From Sphaerochaeta associata (GTDB taxonomy: Bacteria; Spirochaetota; Spirochaetia; Sphaerochaetales; Sphaerochaetaceae): DNA of 64,000 bases. The notes beneath the pieces are model-generated. The model did no database searches and was not told the DNA's origin. It worked only from the letters and a program-made list of their open reading frames with translations. Below are positions 51,425 through 59,186 of this stretch, one piece after another; position 1 is the stretch's first letter; each line of letters starts with the position of its first letter. The stretch is taken from assembly GCF_022869165.1 (NCBI RefSeq), contig NZ_CP094929.1, forward strand, positions 3,490,904-3,554,903, in the 5' to 3' direction. The position numbers and the translations under genes were made by a program.

Positions 51425-51853
51425 ATGCAACAAGCCAAGTCCATGATTTTGCATCTTCAACAACCGGTAGCCTATCAGAAGGCTCCGTTTTCAACTACTG
51501 ATGCAGAAAAAGCCTATCAAGAAACGCTCTCCTTGCTGGATGGGCGACCGGTGGGAAGTGAAGGATGCCTCGCCCTCTCATCAACCTGCAACCTGCTGTT
51601 CTCCGGTTTTCAGGATCCCCCCGGAGAGGACACCCGGCTTGCCGTTGAACAAGGCCTTGTCCAGCCATTGGCCGAAGGTCCATACCGCATTGAAGCGGGT
51701 CGCTACGAGTTCTTCCAGCTTGCTCCGACAAACCATCTGCAAGAGTTATTGGAACATATCCCCATGCTCTTTGACGGACCGAACTGCATTTATGTCCGCC
51801 TGCTCAAGGAAAACGCTATCGCCATCGTCGCCCAGTTGTGGGTGGTGCGCTAG
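51425..51853 (+). CDS. Hypothetical protein
   Basis: A 142-residue soluble protein that I do not recognise. It has no signal peptide, membrane helix or cysteine cluster of note. The middle reads CLALSSTCNLLFSGFQDPPGEDTRLAVEQGL, and the C-terminal half CIYVRLLKENAIAIVAQLWVVR suggests a closing beta hairpin. Support for it being real: a promoter placed 7 bases before the ATG, codon use like its neighbours, and a 4-base overlap of its stop with the convergent LysO gene. Confidence 0.65.
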   Translation: MQQAKSMILHLQQPVAYQKAPFSTTDAEKAYQETLSLLDGRPVGSEGCLALSSTCNLLFSGFQDPPGEDTRLAVEQGLVQPLAEGPYRIEAGRYEFFQLAPTNHLQELLEHIPMLFDGPNCIYVRLLKENAIAIVAQLWVVR

Positions 51854-52794
51854 AAGAAGAGTGGGATCAGAATCGGGGCTGCAAGGCTCATGATCACCCC
51901 ATGGTAGATTGATCCGAGCATGGTCCTTGTCCCGAAGTGCGAAGAGAGCAATACGAGTGTGACATCCATGCTGGTTGCCCCCGCTGTACAGACGGCTGGA
52001 TAATAGTACCGTTTTCCCAACCGCCCGAAGAAGGGGATGAGAAAGAACGAGAAACTCTCACGCAGCAGGTTCGCCAAGAACGAAATTGAGCCGAGAATGG
52101 GAAAGCCCAAGTCGCTGATGAGAATTCCTGAGAGAGAGTACCAACCGAACCCACTGAGCATGCCCCACGCTTCCCTTATGGTATAGTCGGTGAGCAATGG
52201 TGCAAGCAGGGCTCCGAGATACGTTCCTGCGATGGTATAGAAGGGAAGCAGAAAAAGGCTCTTGTCAGCAAGCACGCCTTTGAAACTGATCTGTTTGTGA
52301 ACCATGCCCATACCTACAAAGAAAAGAAGGGTATACAGCAGATACGTCACCAGCGAGCTTTGAAACCAATCAAACAAGGGTGTGGACAACCTGAGCGTTA
52401 GGCCGAGAACGACAATGCCGACAAGAACCAGGGGTTCCTTGACAATATCATACAGGCGCCTGAGCAAGCTCCGTTCCTTGCGTTTGGCGATGGCGATTCC
52501 TTCATCCCCTACCGGCGGTGTAACGATTGAGGAAACAGCCAAGGAGAACACCACTGTTCCGGCAACACCCAAGAGGGTAAGCACCAAGGCCGACAGCCCG
52601 ATGGTTCCGAACTGGGTGGTGATCCCTTCGATGCCGCCGGTATTCACTCCCATGAAAAACAACAGCAGCCAAACCAGGGTTGTCTGCAATACTGCAGCAC
52701 TTTTTTGAAAGCGATTGAGCCCCACGGCACGCGCACAAAGCATGCCCATAATCAAGGCCAGAGCCAATTTTGCCAAATACCAAAGTGTGTCCAT
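51850..52794 (-). CDS. LysO-family (DUF340) membrane exporter
   Basis: A 314-residue integral membrane protein with about eight hydrophobic helices, of the LysO family; the E. coli member exports lysine. The family core GFGWYSLSGILISDLG (about residue 215) and the acidic membrane residues of the C-terminal helices (TAGATSMDVTL) are visible. The ATG at 52794 (MDTLWYLAKLA) matches the usual short N-terminus; no clear Shine-Dalgarno is seen. It faces the hypothetical gene and diverges from the TraB-like gene. Confidence 0.85.
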   Translation of the reverse strand: MDTLWYLAKLALALIMGMLCARAVGLNRFQKSAAVLQTTLVWLLLFFMGVNTGGIEGITTQFGTIGLSALVLTLLGVAGTVVFSLAVSSIVTPPVGDEGIAIAKRKERSLLRRLYDIVKEPLVLVGIVVLGLTLRLSTPLFDWFQSSLVTYLLYTLLFFVGMGMVHKQISFKGVLADKSLFLLPFYTIAGTYLGALLAPLLTDYTIREAWGMLSGFGWYSLSGILISDLGFPILGSISFLANLLRESFSFFLIPFFGRLGKRYYYPAVCTAGATSMDVTLVLLSSHFGTRTMLGSIYHGVIMSLAAPILIPLFF

Positions 52795-52838
52795 GTGTGC
52801 GAAACTGTACCCCAATCAAACCCGCGTGTCAAATTCCC

Positions 52839-52867
52839 TTGTTTATCGGCTCTTCCTTGAGTATAGT
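52839..52867 (+). promoter_or_regulatory. Promoter of the TraB-like gene (leaderless)
   Basis: TTGTTT (52839-52844), 17-base spacer, TATAGT (52862-52867), then 7 bases to the ATG at 52875. No Shine-Dalgarno is present. The -35 box is weak. Confidence 0.5.
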
Positions 52868-52874
52868 TGTCTGC

Positions 52875-54068
52875 ATGATTGATGAAAAACTGAGTGATAC
52901 CTTTCACCGACTCACCCTCTCCGATGGCAGACAGATCCTTCTCATCGGAACCGCCCATGTCTCCAAGGAGAGTGTGGATGAGGTGGAGCTCGCCATTGAA
53001 ACCGAACAGCCCGACCATATCTGCCTGGAACTTGATGACGGACGGATGAAAAACAAGGACCAGGAGAACGCCTGGTCCAATATGGATGTCAAGAAAGTCA
53101 TCAAGGAGAACAAGGGATTTTTGCTGCTTGCAAACATGGCTCTTGCCTCCTTCCAGAAGCGCATGGGGGATCAGTCAGGCAGTGCCCCAGGGCAGGAAAT
53201 CCTCAGTGCCGCAAAGCTGGCCAAGGAAAAGGGAATCCCTTATTCTCTGTGCGACCGGGAAATCCAGGTGACGTTCAAACGGGCCTGGCGCAAGTCCAAT
53301 TTGTGGAATAAGGCCAAGCTCATCGCCACCATCATCAGTGCGGTATTCAGCAATGAGAAAATCAGCGAGCAGGAGCTCGAGGATTTGAAGAAAGCCGATG
53401 TCATGCAGAATATGATGGACGAGATGGCGAAGGAGCTGCCTTCCGTCAAGGCAGTCTTGATCGATGAGCGCGATCGTTACCTTGCCACCAGCATCTACCT
53501 CGCCCCAGGGCAGAAGAAACTTGCCGTCATCGGAGCGGGACACCAGAAGGGCATCATCAAGACCTTGGAAGAGCTCGAGCAGGGAAAAATCAGTACCGAT
53601 TTAGCAGATATCAGCGAAGTCCCCAAGGCCGGCAATGCTGGAAAGATCATCTCCTGGGCCTTCCCCATTCTCATAGTCGGCATCCTGCTGTACGGTTTCA
53701 TCAACCTAGGAAGCTCCGAAGGCATCAAAATGTTCGGCTACTGGCTGGCCGTCAATATGTCCTTCACTGCCTTGGGTGCGATTCTTGCCCTTGCCCACCC
53801 GATAAACATGGTGGTAAGCATTTTGTCAGCACCCCTAACAAGCCTGCATCCGGCCATCGGGGTAGGCATGGTCAGCGGCTTGATGGAAGCCACCCTGCGA
53901 AAACCCAAGGTTAAGGACTTTGAGCAGCTTGGAGATGATGCCACCACCTTCAAAGGCTGGTATCGTAATCGGGTGCTCCATACCCTGCTCGTATTCCTCT
54001 ATACCAGCCTCGCAGCCTCCATCGGCAATGTGGTGGTATTTCCCATCCTGTTGAGCATGCTTGGTTAA
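52875..54068 (+). CDS. TraB-family membrane protein
   Basis: A 397-residue protein of the TraB/PrgY family. The N-terminal soluble domain (about residues 1-230) opens with ILLIGTAHVSKESVDEVELA and HICLELDDGRMKNK, the GTAH and conserved acidic motifs of the family, which is related to TIKI/GumN metalloprotease-like folds. A second half of the fold has VIGAGHQKGI. The C-terminus (about residues 255-397) has four hydrophobic helices. PrgY/TraB proteins of Gram-positive plasmids reduce peptide pheromone activity; the chromosomal role is unknown. Confidence 0.85.
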   Translation: MIDEKLSDTFHRLTLSDGRQILLIGTAHVSKESVDEVELAIETEQPDHICLELDDGRMKNKDQENAWSNMDVKKVIKENKGFLLLANMALASFQKRMGDQSGSAPGQEILSAAKLAKEKGIPYSLCDREIQVTFKRAWRKSNLWNKAKLIATIISAVFSNEKISEQELEDLKKADVMQNMMDEMAKELPSVKAVLIDERDRYLATSIYLAPGQKKLAVIGAGHQKGIIKTLEELEQGKISTDLADISEVPKAGNAGKIISWAFPILIVGILLYGFINLGSSEGIKMFGYWLAVNMSFTALGAILALAHPINMVVSILSAPLTSLHPAIGVGMVSGLMEATLRKPKVKDFEQLGDDATTFKGWYRNRVLHTLLVFLYTSLAASIGNVVVFPILLSMLG

Positions 54069-54093
54069 TTTGCATTCCTAACTAATGGATGTA

Positions 54094-54123
54094 ACAAGGC
54101 TGCATTCCTGAATGCAGCCTTGT
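54094..54123. terminator. Bidirectional terminator between traB-like gene and radA
   Basis: A perfect 14-bp inverted repeat with a 2-base centre: ACAAGGCTGCATTC / GAATGCAGCCTTGT. It lies between convergent genes and can fold on both strands. No long U-run is present. Part of the left arm (TGCATTCCT) also occurs once just upstream at 54071. Confidence 0.7.
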
Positions 54124-54213
54124 CCACGTAGTATGATGAATGCATGTTATTTTATTCTTATGCAAGTTCTTACATTTTTATATTTAGATAATTAGCTTTA
54201 CTTACAATCTACC

Positions 54214-55566
54214 TTACTGCAAAGAGCCGCAAATTTCCAACGCTTCTCGCATGGTGCTGCAGGCATGCTGGATCAAGGGAGAATGGGTACTGGCTCTGGG
54301 GAGCAGGGAACGTTTGAATCCAAGCTCTTTGGCAGCCTTCTCCCGCTTGTCGGGAAAGCCTACACTGCGAACTTCTCCGGCAAGACTCAACTCACCAAAG
54401 CTGACCAAGGCCTTGGGAAGACTCTTGTTGCTGACCGCCGACCACAAGGCGAGCGCCAAGGGAAGCTCGATGGAAACTTCGCTGAGTTTCATGCCTCCGG
54501 CAACATTGACATAGATGTCCTGATCACTGAGGCGTACGGCGGCATGCCGTTCCAGGATGGCGGCCACCCGTGTCACCCGGGCGGTGTCGATACGGTCAGA
54601 ATAAATCCTGCTGAATCCATTCTTGGCCGAGGTGGTCAACGCCTGGATTTCAACCAGAAAGGTTCTCGAACCCTCGATGACCGGGGTATAGGAAATACCG
54701 GGCGGCAAGGCAGACCCCGAGCGATCGGTGATGAAAAACGATGAGGGATTGGCCACGGGGCTCAAGCCCTTGTCATGCATGCTGAAGATGCCTATTTCAT
54801 CCACCGAACCGAAGCGGTTTTTCATAGCCCGCACCAAGCGGACACCGCTGGAGACTTGTTCAAAGTAGAGCACTGTATCAACAAGGTGCTCGATGACCTT
54901 CGGGCCTGCAAGGGTGCCTTCCTTGGTGACATGACCGATGAGAAAGAGCGAGGTCCCCAGTTGCTTGCACAATCCCACCAAAAGGGTCGAGCAATACCGG
55001 ATCTGGTTCACCGACCCCGCCGGAGAAGGAATCTCCTCACTGGACAGCGTCTGCAGCGAGTCGATCACCACCACATCATATGTTGCAGAGGAGAGCACTT
55101 TCTCAAGGACTTCCACCCGCGTGTCGCAGAAAATATCAATTGAGGGAAGAGCCAAGCCAAGTCGCTGGGCACGCAGCTTTACCTGGCTCGGTGATTCCTC
55201 TCCTGAGACATAGAGAACTTTCCTGCCGACCGAGCACTTCTCAAGCACCTGGATCATCAACGTCGATTTGCCGATGCCGGGTTCCCCACCGAGCAGGATG
55301 GAGGAGCCGCGCATGACGCCTCCACCCAGGACACGATCGAGCTCGGAGATACCGGTCTCATAGCGAAAGTGAGGATCGACCACAACCTCGCCAAGCGAGA
55401 TCGGTTTGGTCGCCGTACTGATAACCGCCCGTTTACCGGGTTTAGAGCTCTGTACGGCTTCCTCTTCGAAGGTATTCCAACTACCGCAGTCCGGACAGCG
55501 GCCGAGCCACTTGGTTTCGGTTCTCCCGCACTGGCTGCAAACGTATTGAATTGCCTTCTCTTTCAC
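54214..55566 (-). CDS. radA: DNA repair protein RadA
   Basis: A 450-residue RecA-like ATPase that helps branch migration in recombination. N-terminal zinc finger CSQCGRTETKWLGRCPDCG (C4, residues 10-28), Walker A GGEPGIGKSTLMIQ (about residue 93), the RadA signature KNRFGSVDEIG (about residue 255) and a C-terminal Lon protease-like domain (GMKLSEVSIELPLALAL) without protease residues are all present. It starts with GTG, set by AAGGAG 9 bases upstream. The immunophilin gene lies 25 bases upstream of its start in the same direction. Confidence 0.95.
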   Translation of the reverse strand: MKEKAIQYVCSQCGRTETKWLGRCPDCGSWNTFEEEAVQSSKPGKRAVISTATKPISLGEVVVDPHFRYETGISELDRVLGGGVMRGSSILLGGEPGIGKSTLMIQVLEKCSVGRKVLYVSGEESPSQVKLRAQRLGLALPSIDIFCDTRVEVLEKVLSSATYDVVVIDSLQTLSSEEIPSPAGSVNQIRYCSTLLVGLCKQLGTSLFLIGHVTKEGTLAGPKVIEHLVDTVLYFEQVSSGVRLVRAMKNRFGSVDEIGIFSMHDKGLSPVANPSSFFITDRSGSALPPGISYTPVIEGSRTFLVEIQALTTSAKNGFSRIYSDRIDTARVTRVAAILERHAAVRLSDQDIYVNVAGGMKLSEVSIELPLALALWSAVSNKSLPKALVSFGELSLAGEVRSVGFPDKREKAAKELGFKRSLLPRASTHSPLIQHACSTMREALEICGSLQ

Positions 55567-55591
55567 ATATATCTCCTTATTTTATAGATAT

Positions 55592-56542
55592 TTAAAACTT
55601 AATCAACTCAACATCGAACACCAGGTAAGAGTTTGGAGGAATCACACCGGGATACCCCATTGTGCCATACCCCAACTCCGGGGGGATGATCAGGGTCCGC
55701 TGCTCGCCTGCACTCATGGTCGCCAAAGCCTCATTCCAACCTTCGATAACCTCACCGATTGCGAACTGTGCAGGGCTTCCTCTTCTCACCGAGCTGTCAA
55801 ACACACGTCCATCAAGCAAGGATCCGGTGTAATGCACCGTTACTTTCTGCCCATGTACAGGACTCTTCTTTCCATCTCCAGCTTTCTTCACTACATAACG
55901 AAGGCCCGAAGGAGTGAGAATTGCATCAGGCCAGCGGTTCTTAAACTCATCCTCAAGCTTTGCCTTTTCTTTTGCCTCACGCTTCTGGTTGTTCTCCTCG
56001 GCTGCGAGTACATACTGGGTGAAGGTTTCCCTGCTTACCACAAACGCCTCCGCATCCGCTCCCTTGCGAATGATCTCAACGCTCTTGATGCTGTCGCCCT
56101 GCTCAATGGCATTCACCACATCCAAGCCTTCCACAACATGACCGAACACAGAATGCTTGCCGTCGAGCCAGGGAGTTGCAACGTGTGTGATGAAAAATTG
56201 ACTTCCATTTGTTCCGGGCCCGGCGTTTGCCATGGACATAATGCCAGGACCAGTATGCTTGAGCGAGTCATCAAACTCATCGGGGAAGGTATAACCGGGT
56301 CCCCCGGTGCCATTTCCTTTGGGACATCCACCCTGGATCATAAAGTTCTCGATTACCCGGTGAAACTTGATATTATTGTAAAAAGGCTTGTTCTTCCCAT
56401 TCACATTGAGCGCACCCTCTGCGAGGCCCACAAAATTGGCAACCGTCATTGGTGTCTTCTTGTGCTCAAGCAGCAGGGTGATATCACCTTTATTGGTATG
56501 CAGGACAGCATACACTCCGTCATTCAGATTCTTGGCTTCCAT
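55592..56542 (-). CDS. Peptidyl-prolyl isomerase: cyclophilin-FKBP fusion
   Basis: A 316-residue cytoplasmic protein that joins two unrelated prolyl isomerase domains. Residues 1-165 are a cyclophilin ([63 protein letters not shown]). Residues 225-316 are an FKBP domain ([48 protein letters not shown]). A charged helical linker (about residues 175-215, rich in Glu and Lys) connects them. Active-site Arg-Phe-Gln of the cyclophilin and the FKBP Tyr-Phe-Asp-Ile-Trp-type residues are mostly conserved. No signal peptide. AAGGAG 6 bases before the ATG at 56542 fixes the start. It lies between parB and radA. Confidence 0.92.
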   Translation of the reverse strand: MEAKNLNDGVYAVLHTNKGDITLLLEHKKTPMTVANFVGLAEGALNVNGKNKPFYNNIKFHRVIENFMIQGGCPKGNGTGGPGYTFPDEFDDSLKHTGPGIMSMANAGPGTNGSQFFITHVATPWLDGKHSVFGHVVEGLDVVNAIEQGDSIKSVEIIRKGADAEAFVVSRETFTQYVLAAEENNQKREAKEKAKLEDEFKNRWPDAILTPSGLRYVVKKAGDGKKSPVHGQKVTVHYTGSLLDGRVFDSSVRRGSPAQFAIGEVIEGWNEALATMSAGEQRTLIIPPELGYGTMGYPGVIPPNSYLVFDVELIKF

Positions 56543-56558
56543 TCTATCTCCTTGGTTT

Positions 56559-57512
56559 CTATACTTCAAACAACTCTTGGCTGGGTGCCAACAGCTGATA
56601 CAATCGTTCCAACTCTTCACTGCTTGTATATGGAATTTCCAGTTTTCCCTTTTCCAGTGAACCTTTTATCTCCACCTGCGACCCCACTGCATGTAAAAAC
56701 TTATCCTCTACTGCAATGACATCCGGTGATTTTGCCAGATTTTTCTTTGCCCGCCGCTTCTTTGCCTGGTATGCAGCACGTTTGCCCATGTTGAACTGAG
56801 CAGCCAATTGTTCCGTCGCTCTTACAGAAAGGTCTTTCTCAAGCACCGTACGGTACAGTATTTCCCTATCTGCAGGATTTACTACCGAGAGAATTGCCCG
56901 AGCCTGACCTGCAGAAAACTTTCCATGCAGAAGATCCTGCTGCATGGTGGAACTGAGCTGCAACAGCCTGATGCTGTTGCTGATGGTCGATCGATTCTTT
57001 CCCATCCGCTGCGCAAGTTCCTCCTGCGTTATGCCCGCTTCCTGTATCAGATATGCATACGCTTTGGCTTCCTCAATGGGATTCAGATTCTCCCTCTGGA
57101 TGTTCTCAATGAGCGATACCTCGAGGCGTTGCATCTGTGTAAAGTCTTTTACCAATACAGGAACCTTGCTAAGTCCGGCAAGCTTTGAAGCACGATACCG
57201 TCGTTCACCAGCAACAATGCTGTATTGACCAGGAGCAATCTCTTCAACGAGAATAGGCTGCAATACCCCTTCCCGCTTGATTGATTGAGCAAGCTCTTCC
57301 AAGGATTCCTGATTGAAATCCTTTCTCGGTTGATTGGGATTGGCCCTGATATTCTCCAAGGCGACTTCGAGAACTCTCTGATGGCCTTCTTGATCAGACT
57401 TTGAAGCTGAAAGACCCAGGGCGGTATCGAGAACCGAATCGAAGGAGTAATCCTGCATCAAGGAACCGATTCCTTTTCCTAATCCATGCTTCTTAGTGGT
57501 TTCTTGCGACAC
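56559..57512 (-). CDS. parB: Chromosome partitioning protein ParB
   Basis: A 317-residue CTP-dependent DNA clamp that loads at parS and spreads to organise the origin region. The N-terminal ParB/Srx domain has [25 protein letters not shown] (GERRxR, CTP binding, about residue 105) and [14 protein letters not shown]. The helix-turn-helix is [26 protein letters not shown] (about residues 155-180). A C-terminal dimer domain closes the protein. The start overlaps the parA stop by 20 bases. Four parS sites lie 1.1-1.4 kb away at 58624-58923. Confidence 0.95.
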   Translation of the reverse strand: MSQETTKKHGLGKGIGSLMQDYSFDSVLDTALGLSASKSDQEGHQRVLEVALENIRANPNQPRKDFNQESLEELAQSIKREGVLQPILVEEIAPGQYSIVAGERRYRASKLAGLSKVPVLVKDFTQMQRLEVSLIENIQRENLNPIEEAKAYAYLIQEAGITQEELAQRMGKNRSTISNSIRLLQLSSTMQQDLLHGKFSAGQARAILSVVNPADREILYRTVLEKDLSVRATEQLAAQFNMGKRAAYQAKKRRAKKNLAKSPDVIAVEDKFLHAVGSQVEIKGSLEKGKLEIPYTSSEELERLYQLLAPSQELFEV

Positions 57513-58263
57513 GTGCGATTACCTCCTCTGCCAGGGCTTTATACGCCTTGGTTCCACTGCTGGCACTGTCATACACATTGATAGGCAGTCCATGAGACGG
57601 AGCCTCGGCAATGCGGATGTTCCTTGGGATCATGGTGTTGAACACCAAATGAGGGAAGAAGGACGAGATATCCTCCACCACCTCATTGGCAAGCTTGGTT
57701 CGTTTACTATACATGGTGAAAAGAATACCGAGAACCTGAAGATCGGGGTTCAAGGATTTCTTCATGTTACCGACTGTTCGCATCAGCAGGTTCAAGCCTT
57801 CCATGGCGAAGTACTCACATTGCATCGGGATGATGACTTGCTTGGCCCATACCATTGCATTTACTGTGACCAGCCCTAATGAGGGAGGGCAATCGGCAAT
57901 GATGTAATCCCATCGTTCATCCAGTCCCAGTAAAGCATTCTTGAGAAAGAACTCTCGCCGCTCTTCTTCCACCAATTCAATGTTCAATCCAGCCATATTG
58001 ATATTACTCGCAATGGCAAAGAGATTCTGGATAGGTGTTTGCTGGATGGCTTCCTCGACGCTGCACTGACCTGCAATTACTTCATAGATACCTTTTTTTC
58101 GGTTGTCGATCGAAGTGGCACTGGTCAGATTCCCCTGTGAATCGAGGTCGATCAACAAGACTTTTTTGCCGCGCTGGGCTAAGGCTGATCCGAGATTCAC
58201 AGCCGAGGTAGTCTTGCCGACTCCTCCTTTTTGATTCAAAAACAGTATTGTTTGCGCACTCAT
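57493..58263 (-). CDS. parA: Chromosome partitioning ATPase ParA (Soj)
   Basis: A 256-residue ATPase that binds the nucleoid and moves ParB-parS complexes. The deviant Walker A is LNQKGGVGKTTSAVNLGSAL (residues 9-28), Walker A' is LLIDLDSQGNLT (about residue 40), and Walker B is DYIIADCPPSLG (about residue 120). The ATG at 58263 (MSAQTILF) is chosen by family comparison and because the promoter's -10 box ends 7 bases before it. There is no Shine-Dalgarno. An in-frame GTG at 58299 would overlap the -35 box. Confidence 0.95.
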   Translation of the reverse strand: MSAQTILFLNQKGGVGKTTSAVNLGSALAQRGKKVLLIDLDSQGNLTSATSIDNRKKGIYEVIAGQCSVEEAIQQTPIQNLFAIASNINMAGLNIELVEEERREFFLKNALLGLDERWDYIIADCPPSLGLVTVNAMVWAKQVIIPMQCEYFAMEGLNLLMRTVGNMKKSLNPDLQVLGILFTMYSKRTKLANEVVEDISSFFPHLVFNTMIPRNIRIAEAPSHGLPINVYDSASSGTKAYKALAEEVIARVARNH

Positions 58264-58270
58264 ACTGGCT

Positions 58271-58299
58271 ACTATACGGAAATATTCGACTATTGTCAC
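58271..58299 (-). promoter_or_regulatory. Promoter of parAB (leaderless)
   Basis: On the minus strand GTGACA (58294-58299), 17-base spacer, TATAGT (58271-58276), then 7 bases (AGCCAGT) to the parA ATG. Five of six -35 bases and five of six -10 bases match consensus. Initiation would fall on or beside the ATG. Confidence 0.7.
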
Positions 58300-58316
58300 C
58301 TCTTAAGGCTGAGTCC

Positions 58317-58345
58317 TTGACCCTTCTTTGGCTCTATTGTATCTT
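58317..58345 (+). promoter_or_regulatory. Promoter of the NifU-like gene
   Basis: TTGACC (58317-58322), 17-base spacer, TATCTT (58340-58345), 26 bases before the ATG at 58372, which has its own ribosome site. It is divergent from the parA promoter with 17 bases between the -35 boxes. Confidence 0.65.
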
Positions 58346-58371
58346 CAAGATACCCTATGGAGGATAAGTAT

Positions 58372-58599
58372 ATGGAAGATAAAGTCAAAAGAGCACTCGA
58401 GGATATCAGACCCTCGTTGCAGAATGACGGAGGAGATATCGAGTTTGTCAGCCTGGTAGGCACCGATGTCACGGTGCGCCTGAAAGGTGCATGTGCCGGC
58501 TGCCCTATGTCCCAGATGACTCTTAAGAGTGGCGTTGAGCGCTACCTCCGTAATTTCGTCGATCCGAAGCTCACGGTGGTCAACACCCCCGATTTCTAA
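58372..58599 (+). CDS. NifU C-terminal-like iron-sulfur scaffold protein
   Basis: A 75-residue protein equal to the NifU C-terminal (Nfu) domain alone, which carries and delivers an iron-sulfur cluster. The core is RPSLQNDGGDIEFVSL and the cluster cysteines are in LKGACAGCPMSQMTLKSGVE (C-X2-C, about residues 42-45). The ATG at 58372 has GGAGGAT 8 bases upstream; an earlier in-frame ATG at 58357 lies within that region. It is followed at once by a terminator that contains the first parS site. Confidence 0.93.
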   Translation: MEDKVKRALEDIRPSLQNDGGDIEFVSLVGTDVTVRLKGACAGCPMSQMTLKSGVERYLRNFVDPKLTVVNTPDF

Positions 58600-58621
58600 T
58601 AGAACCAACACTTCGAATCAC

Positions 58622-58658
58622 AACGTTTCACGTGAAACTTTCCGTGAAACGTTTTTTT
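58622..58658 (+). terminator. Rho-independent terminator of the NifU-like gene, overlapping parS
   Basis: An 11-bp perfect stem AACGTTTCACG / CGTGAAACGTT with a 10-base loop is followed by a run of seven T (58652-58658). The left arm and loop contain parS site 1, and the right arm repeats half of it. Confidence 0.85.
58624..58639. promoter_or_regulatory. parS site 1
   Basis: CGTTTCACGTGAAACT: the central 14-base palindrome of the bacterial parS consensus is exact; the outer pair differs. It lies inside the terminator of the NifU-like gene. Confidence 0.9.
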
Positions 58659-58706
58659 ATGCTCAAATACAATCTTCGCTCTACCTCATACGAGCCGACG
58701 CCTCTA

Positions 58707-58722
58707 TGTTTCACGTGAAACA
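58707..58722. promoter_or_regulatory. parS site 2
   Basis: TGTTTCACGTGAAACA matches the full 16-base parS consensus exactly. It should be the strongest ParB loading site of the cluster. Confidence 0.95.
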
Positions 58723-58809
58723 CTGCCATCCGATCTGGCGGAATCCGGCATACAAGCGTATCCATCAACCACCATGGTCCCTCTCCTACGATACAATCCA
58801 CCTTCACAT

Positions 58810-58825
58810 AGTTTCACGTGAAACA
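58810..58825. promoter_or_regulatory. parS site 3
   Basis: AGTTTCACGTGAAACA: 15 of 16 consensus bases, central palindrome intact. Confidence 0.92.
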
Positions 58826-58907
58826 TTGCCACCTGATCATGATAGATTCTCCTTTGCTGACCCACTCATCAACTATCACCCTCCTTCGATATAAACCACA
58901 TCCCTGT

Positions 58908-58923
58908 CGTTTCACGTGAAACC
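58908..58923. promoter_or_regulatory. parS site 4
   Basis: CGTTTCACGTGAAACC: 14 of 16 consensus bases, central palindrome intact. Confidence 0.9.
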
Positions 58924-59130
58924 GAGTCCCCAATACCTCTGCACAGAGAGGAGAACCTGCCTTTTTTCTACAAAGAAAAAATCACTTGCACGTTTTTTCG
59001 CCTTTCATCTTTCTGTGTTTTACAAAATGCTCAAAAACTGCATTTGAAGGCTTTATTTGAAGGTTTTTAGGTGCTTGTTTCTATATAACGATACAGATTT
59101 GCGTGAGTAAATTGATGGTTTTTTGGACCT

Positions 59131-59165
59131 AAAAAAGGGTCGCTCCAGTATTCTGGAACGACCCT
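59131..59165 (-). terminator. Rho-independent terminator of the gyrBA operon
   Basis: On the minus strand AGGGTCGTTCCAG and CTGGAGCGACCCT pair around a 4-base loop with one mismatch, followed by TTTTTT. It lies 22 bases after the gyrA stop. Confidence 0.88.
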
Positions 59166-59186
59166 ATAAACTACTTAACAAATGTT

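Larger units (their letters stand above)
58600..59186. other. Centromere-like intergenic region with four parS sites
   Basis: This 587-base stretch between the NifU-like gene and gyrA has no supported gene. It holds two terminators, and four copies of GTTTCACGTGAAAC spaced 83, 103 and 98 bases apart. Sequence around the sites is also partly repeated: TGCCA(T/C)C(C/T)GATC follows the second and third sites, and TCCT(A/T)CGATA(C/T)AA precedes the third and fourth, so the array looks like diverged tandem units of about 100 bases. From 58930 to 59130 the DNA is AT-rich without evident signals. Confidence 0.8.

Noticed and set aside
58529..58894. A 121-codon open frame across the parS region
   Set aside because: It reads through a terminator and three parS palindromes, has no ribosome site, and its FHVKH/FRETF pieces simply translate the parS repeats.
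58600..58930. Possible CRISPR array, because of repeated short palindromes at regular spacing
   Set aside because: The repeats are 14-16 bases with the exact parS sequence, spacing is about 100 bases, the spacers themselves are partly repeated, and no cas genes are near.
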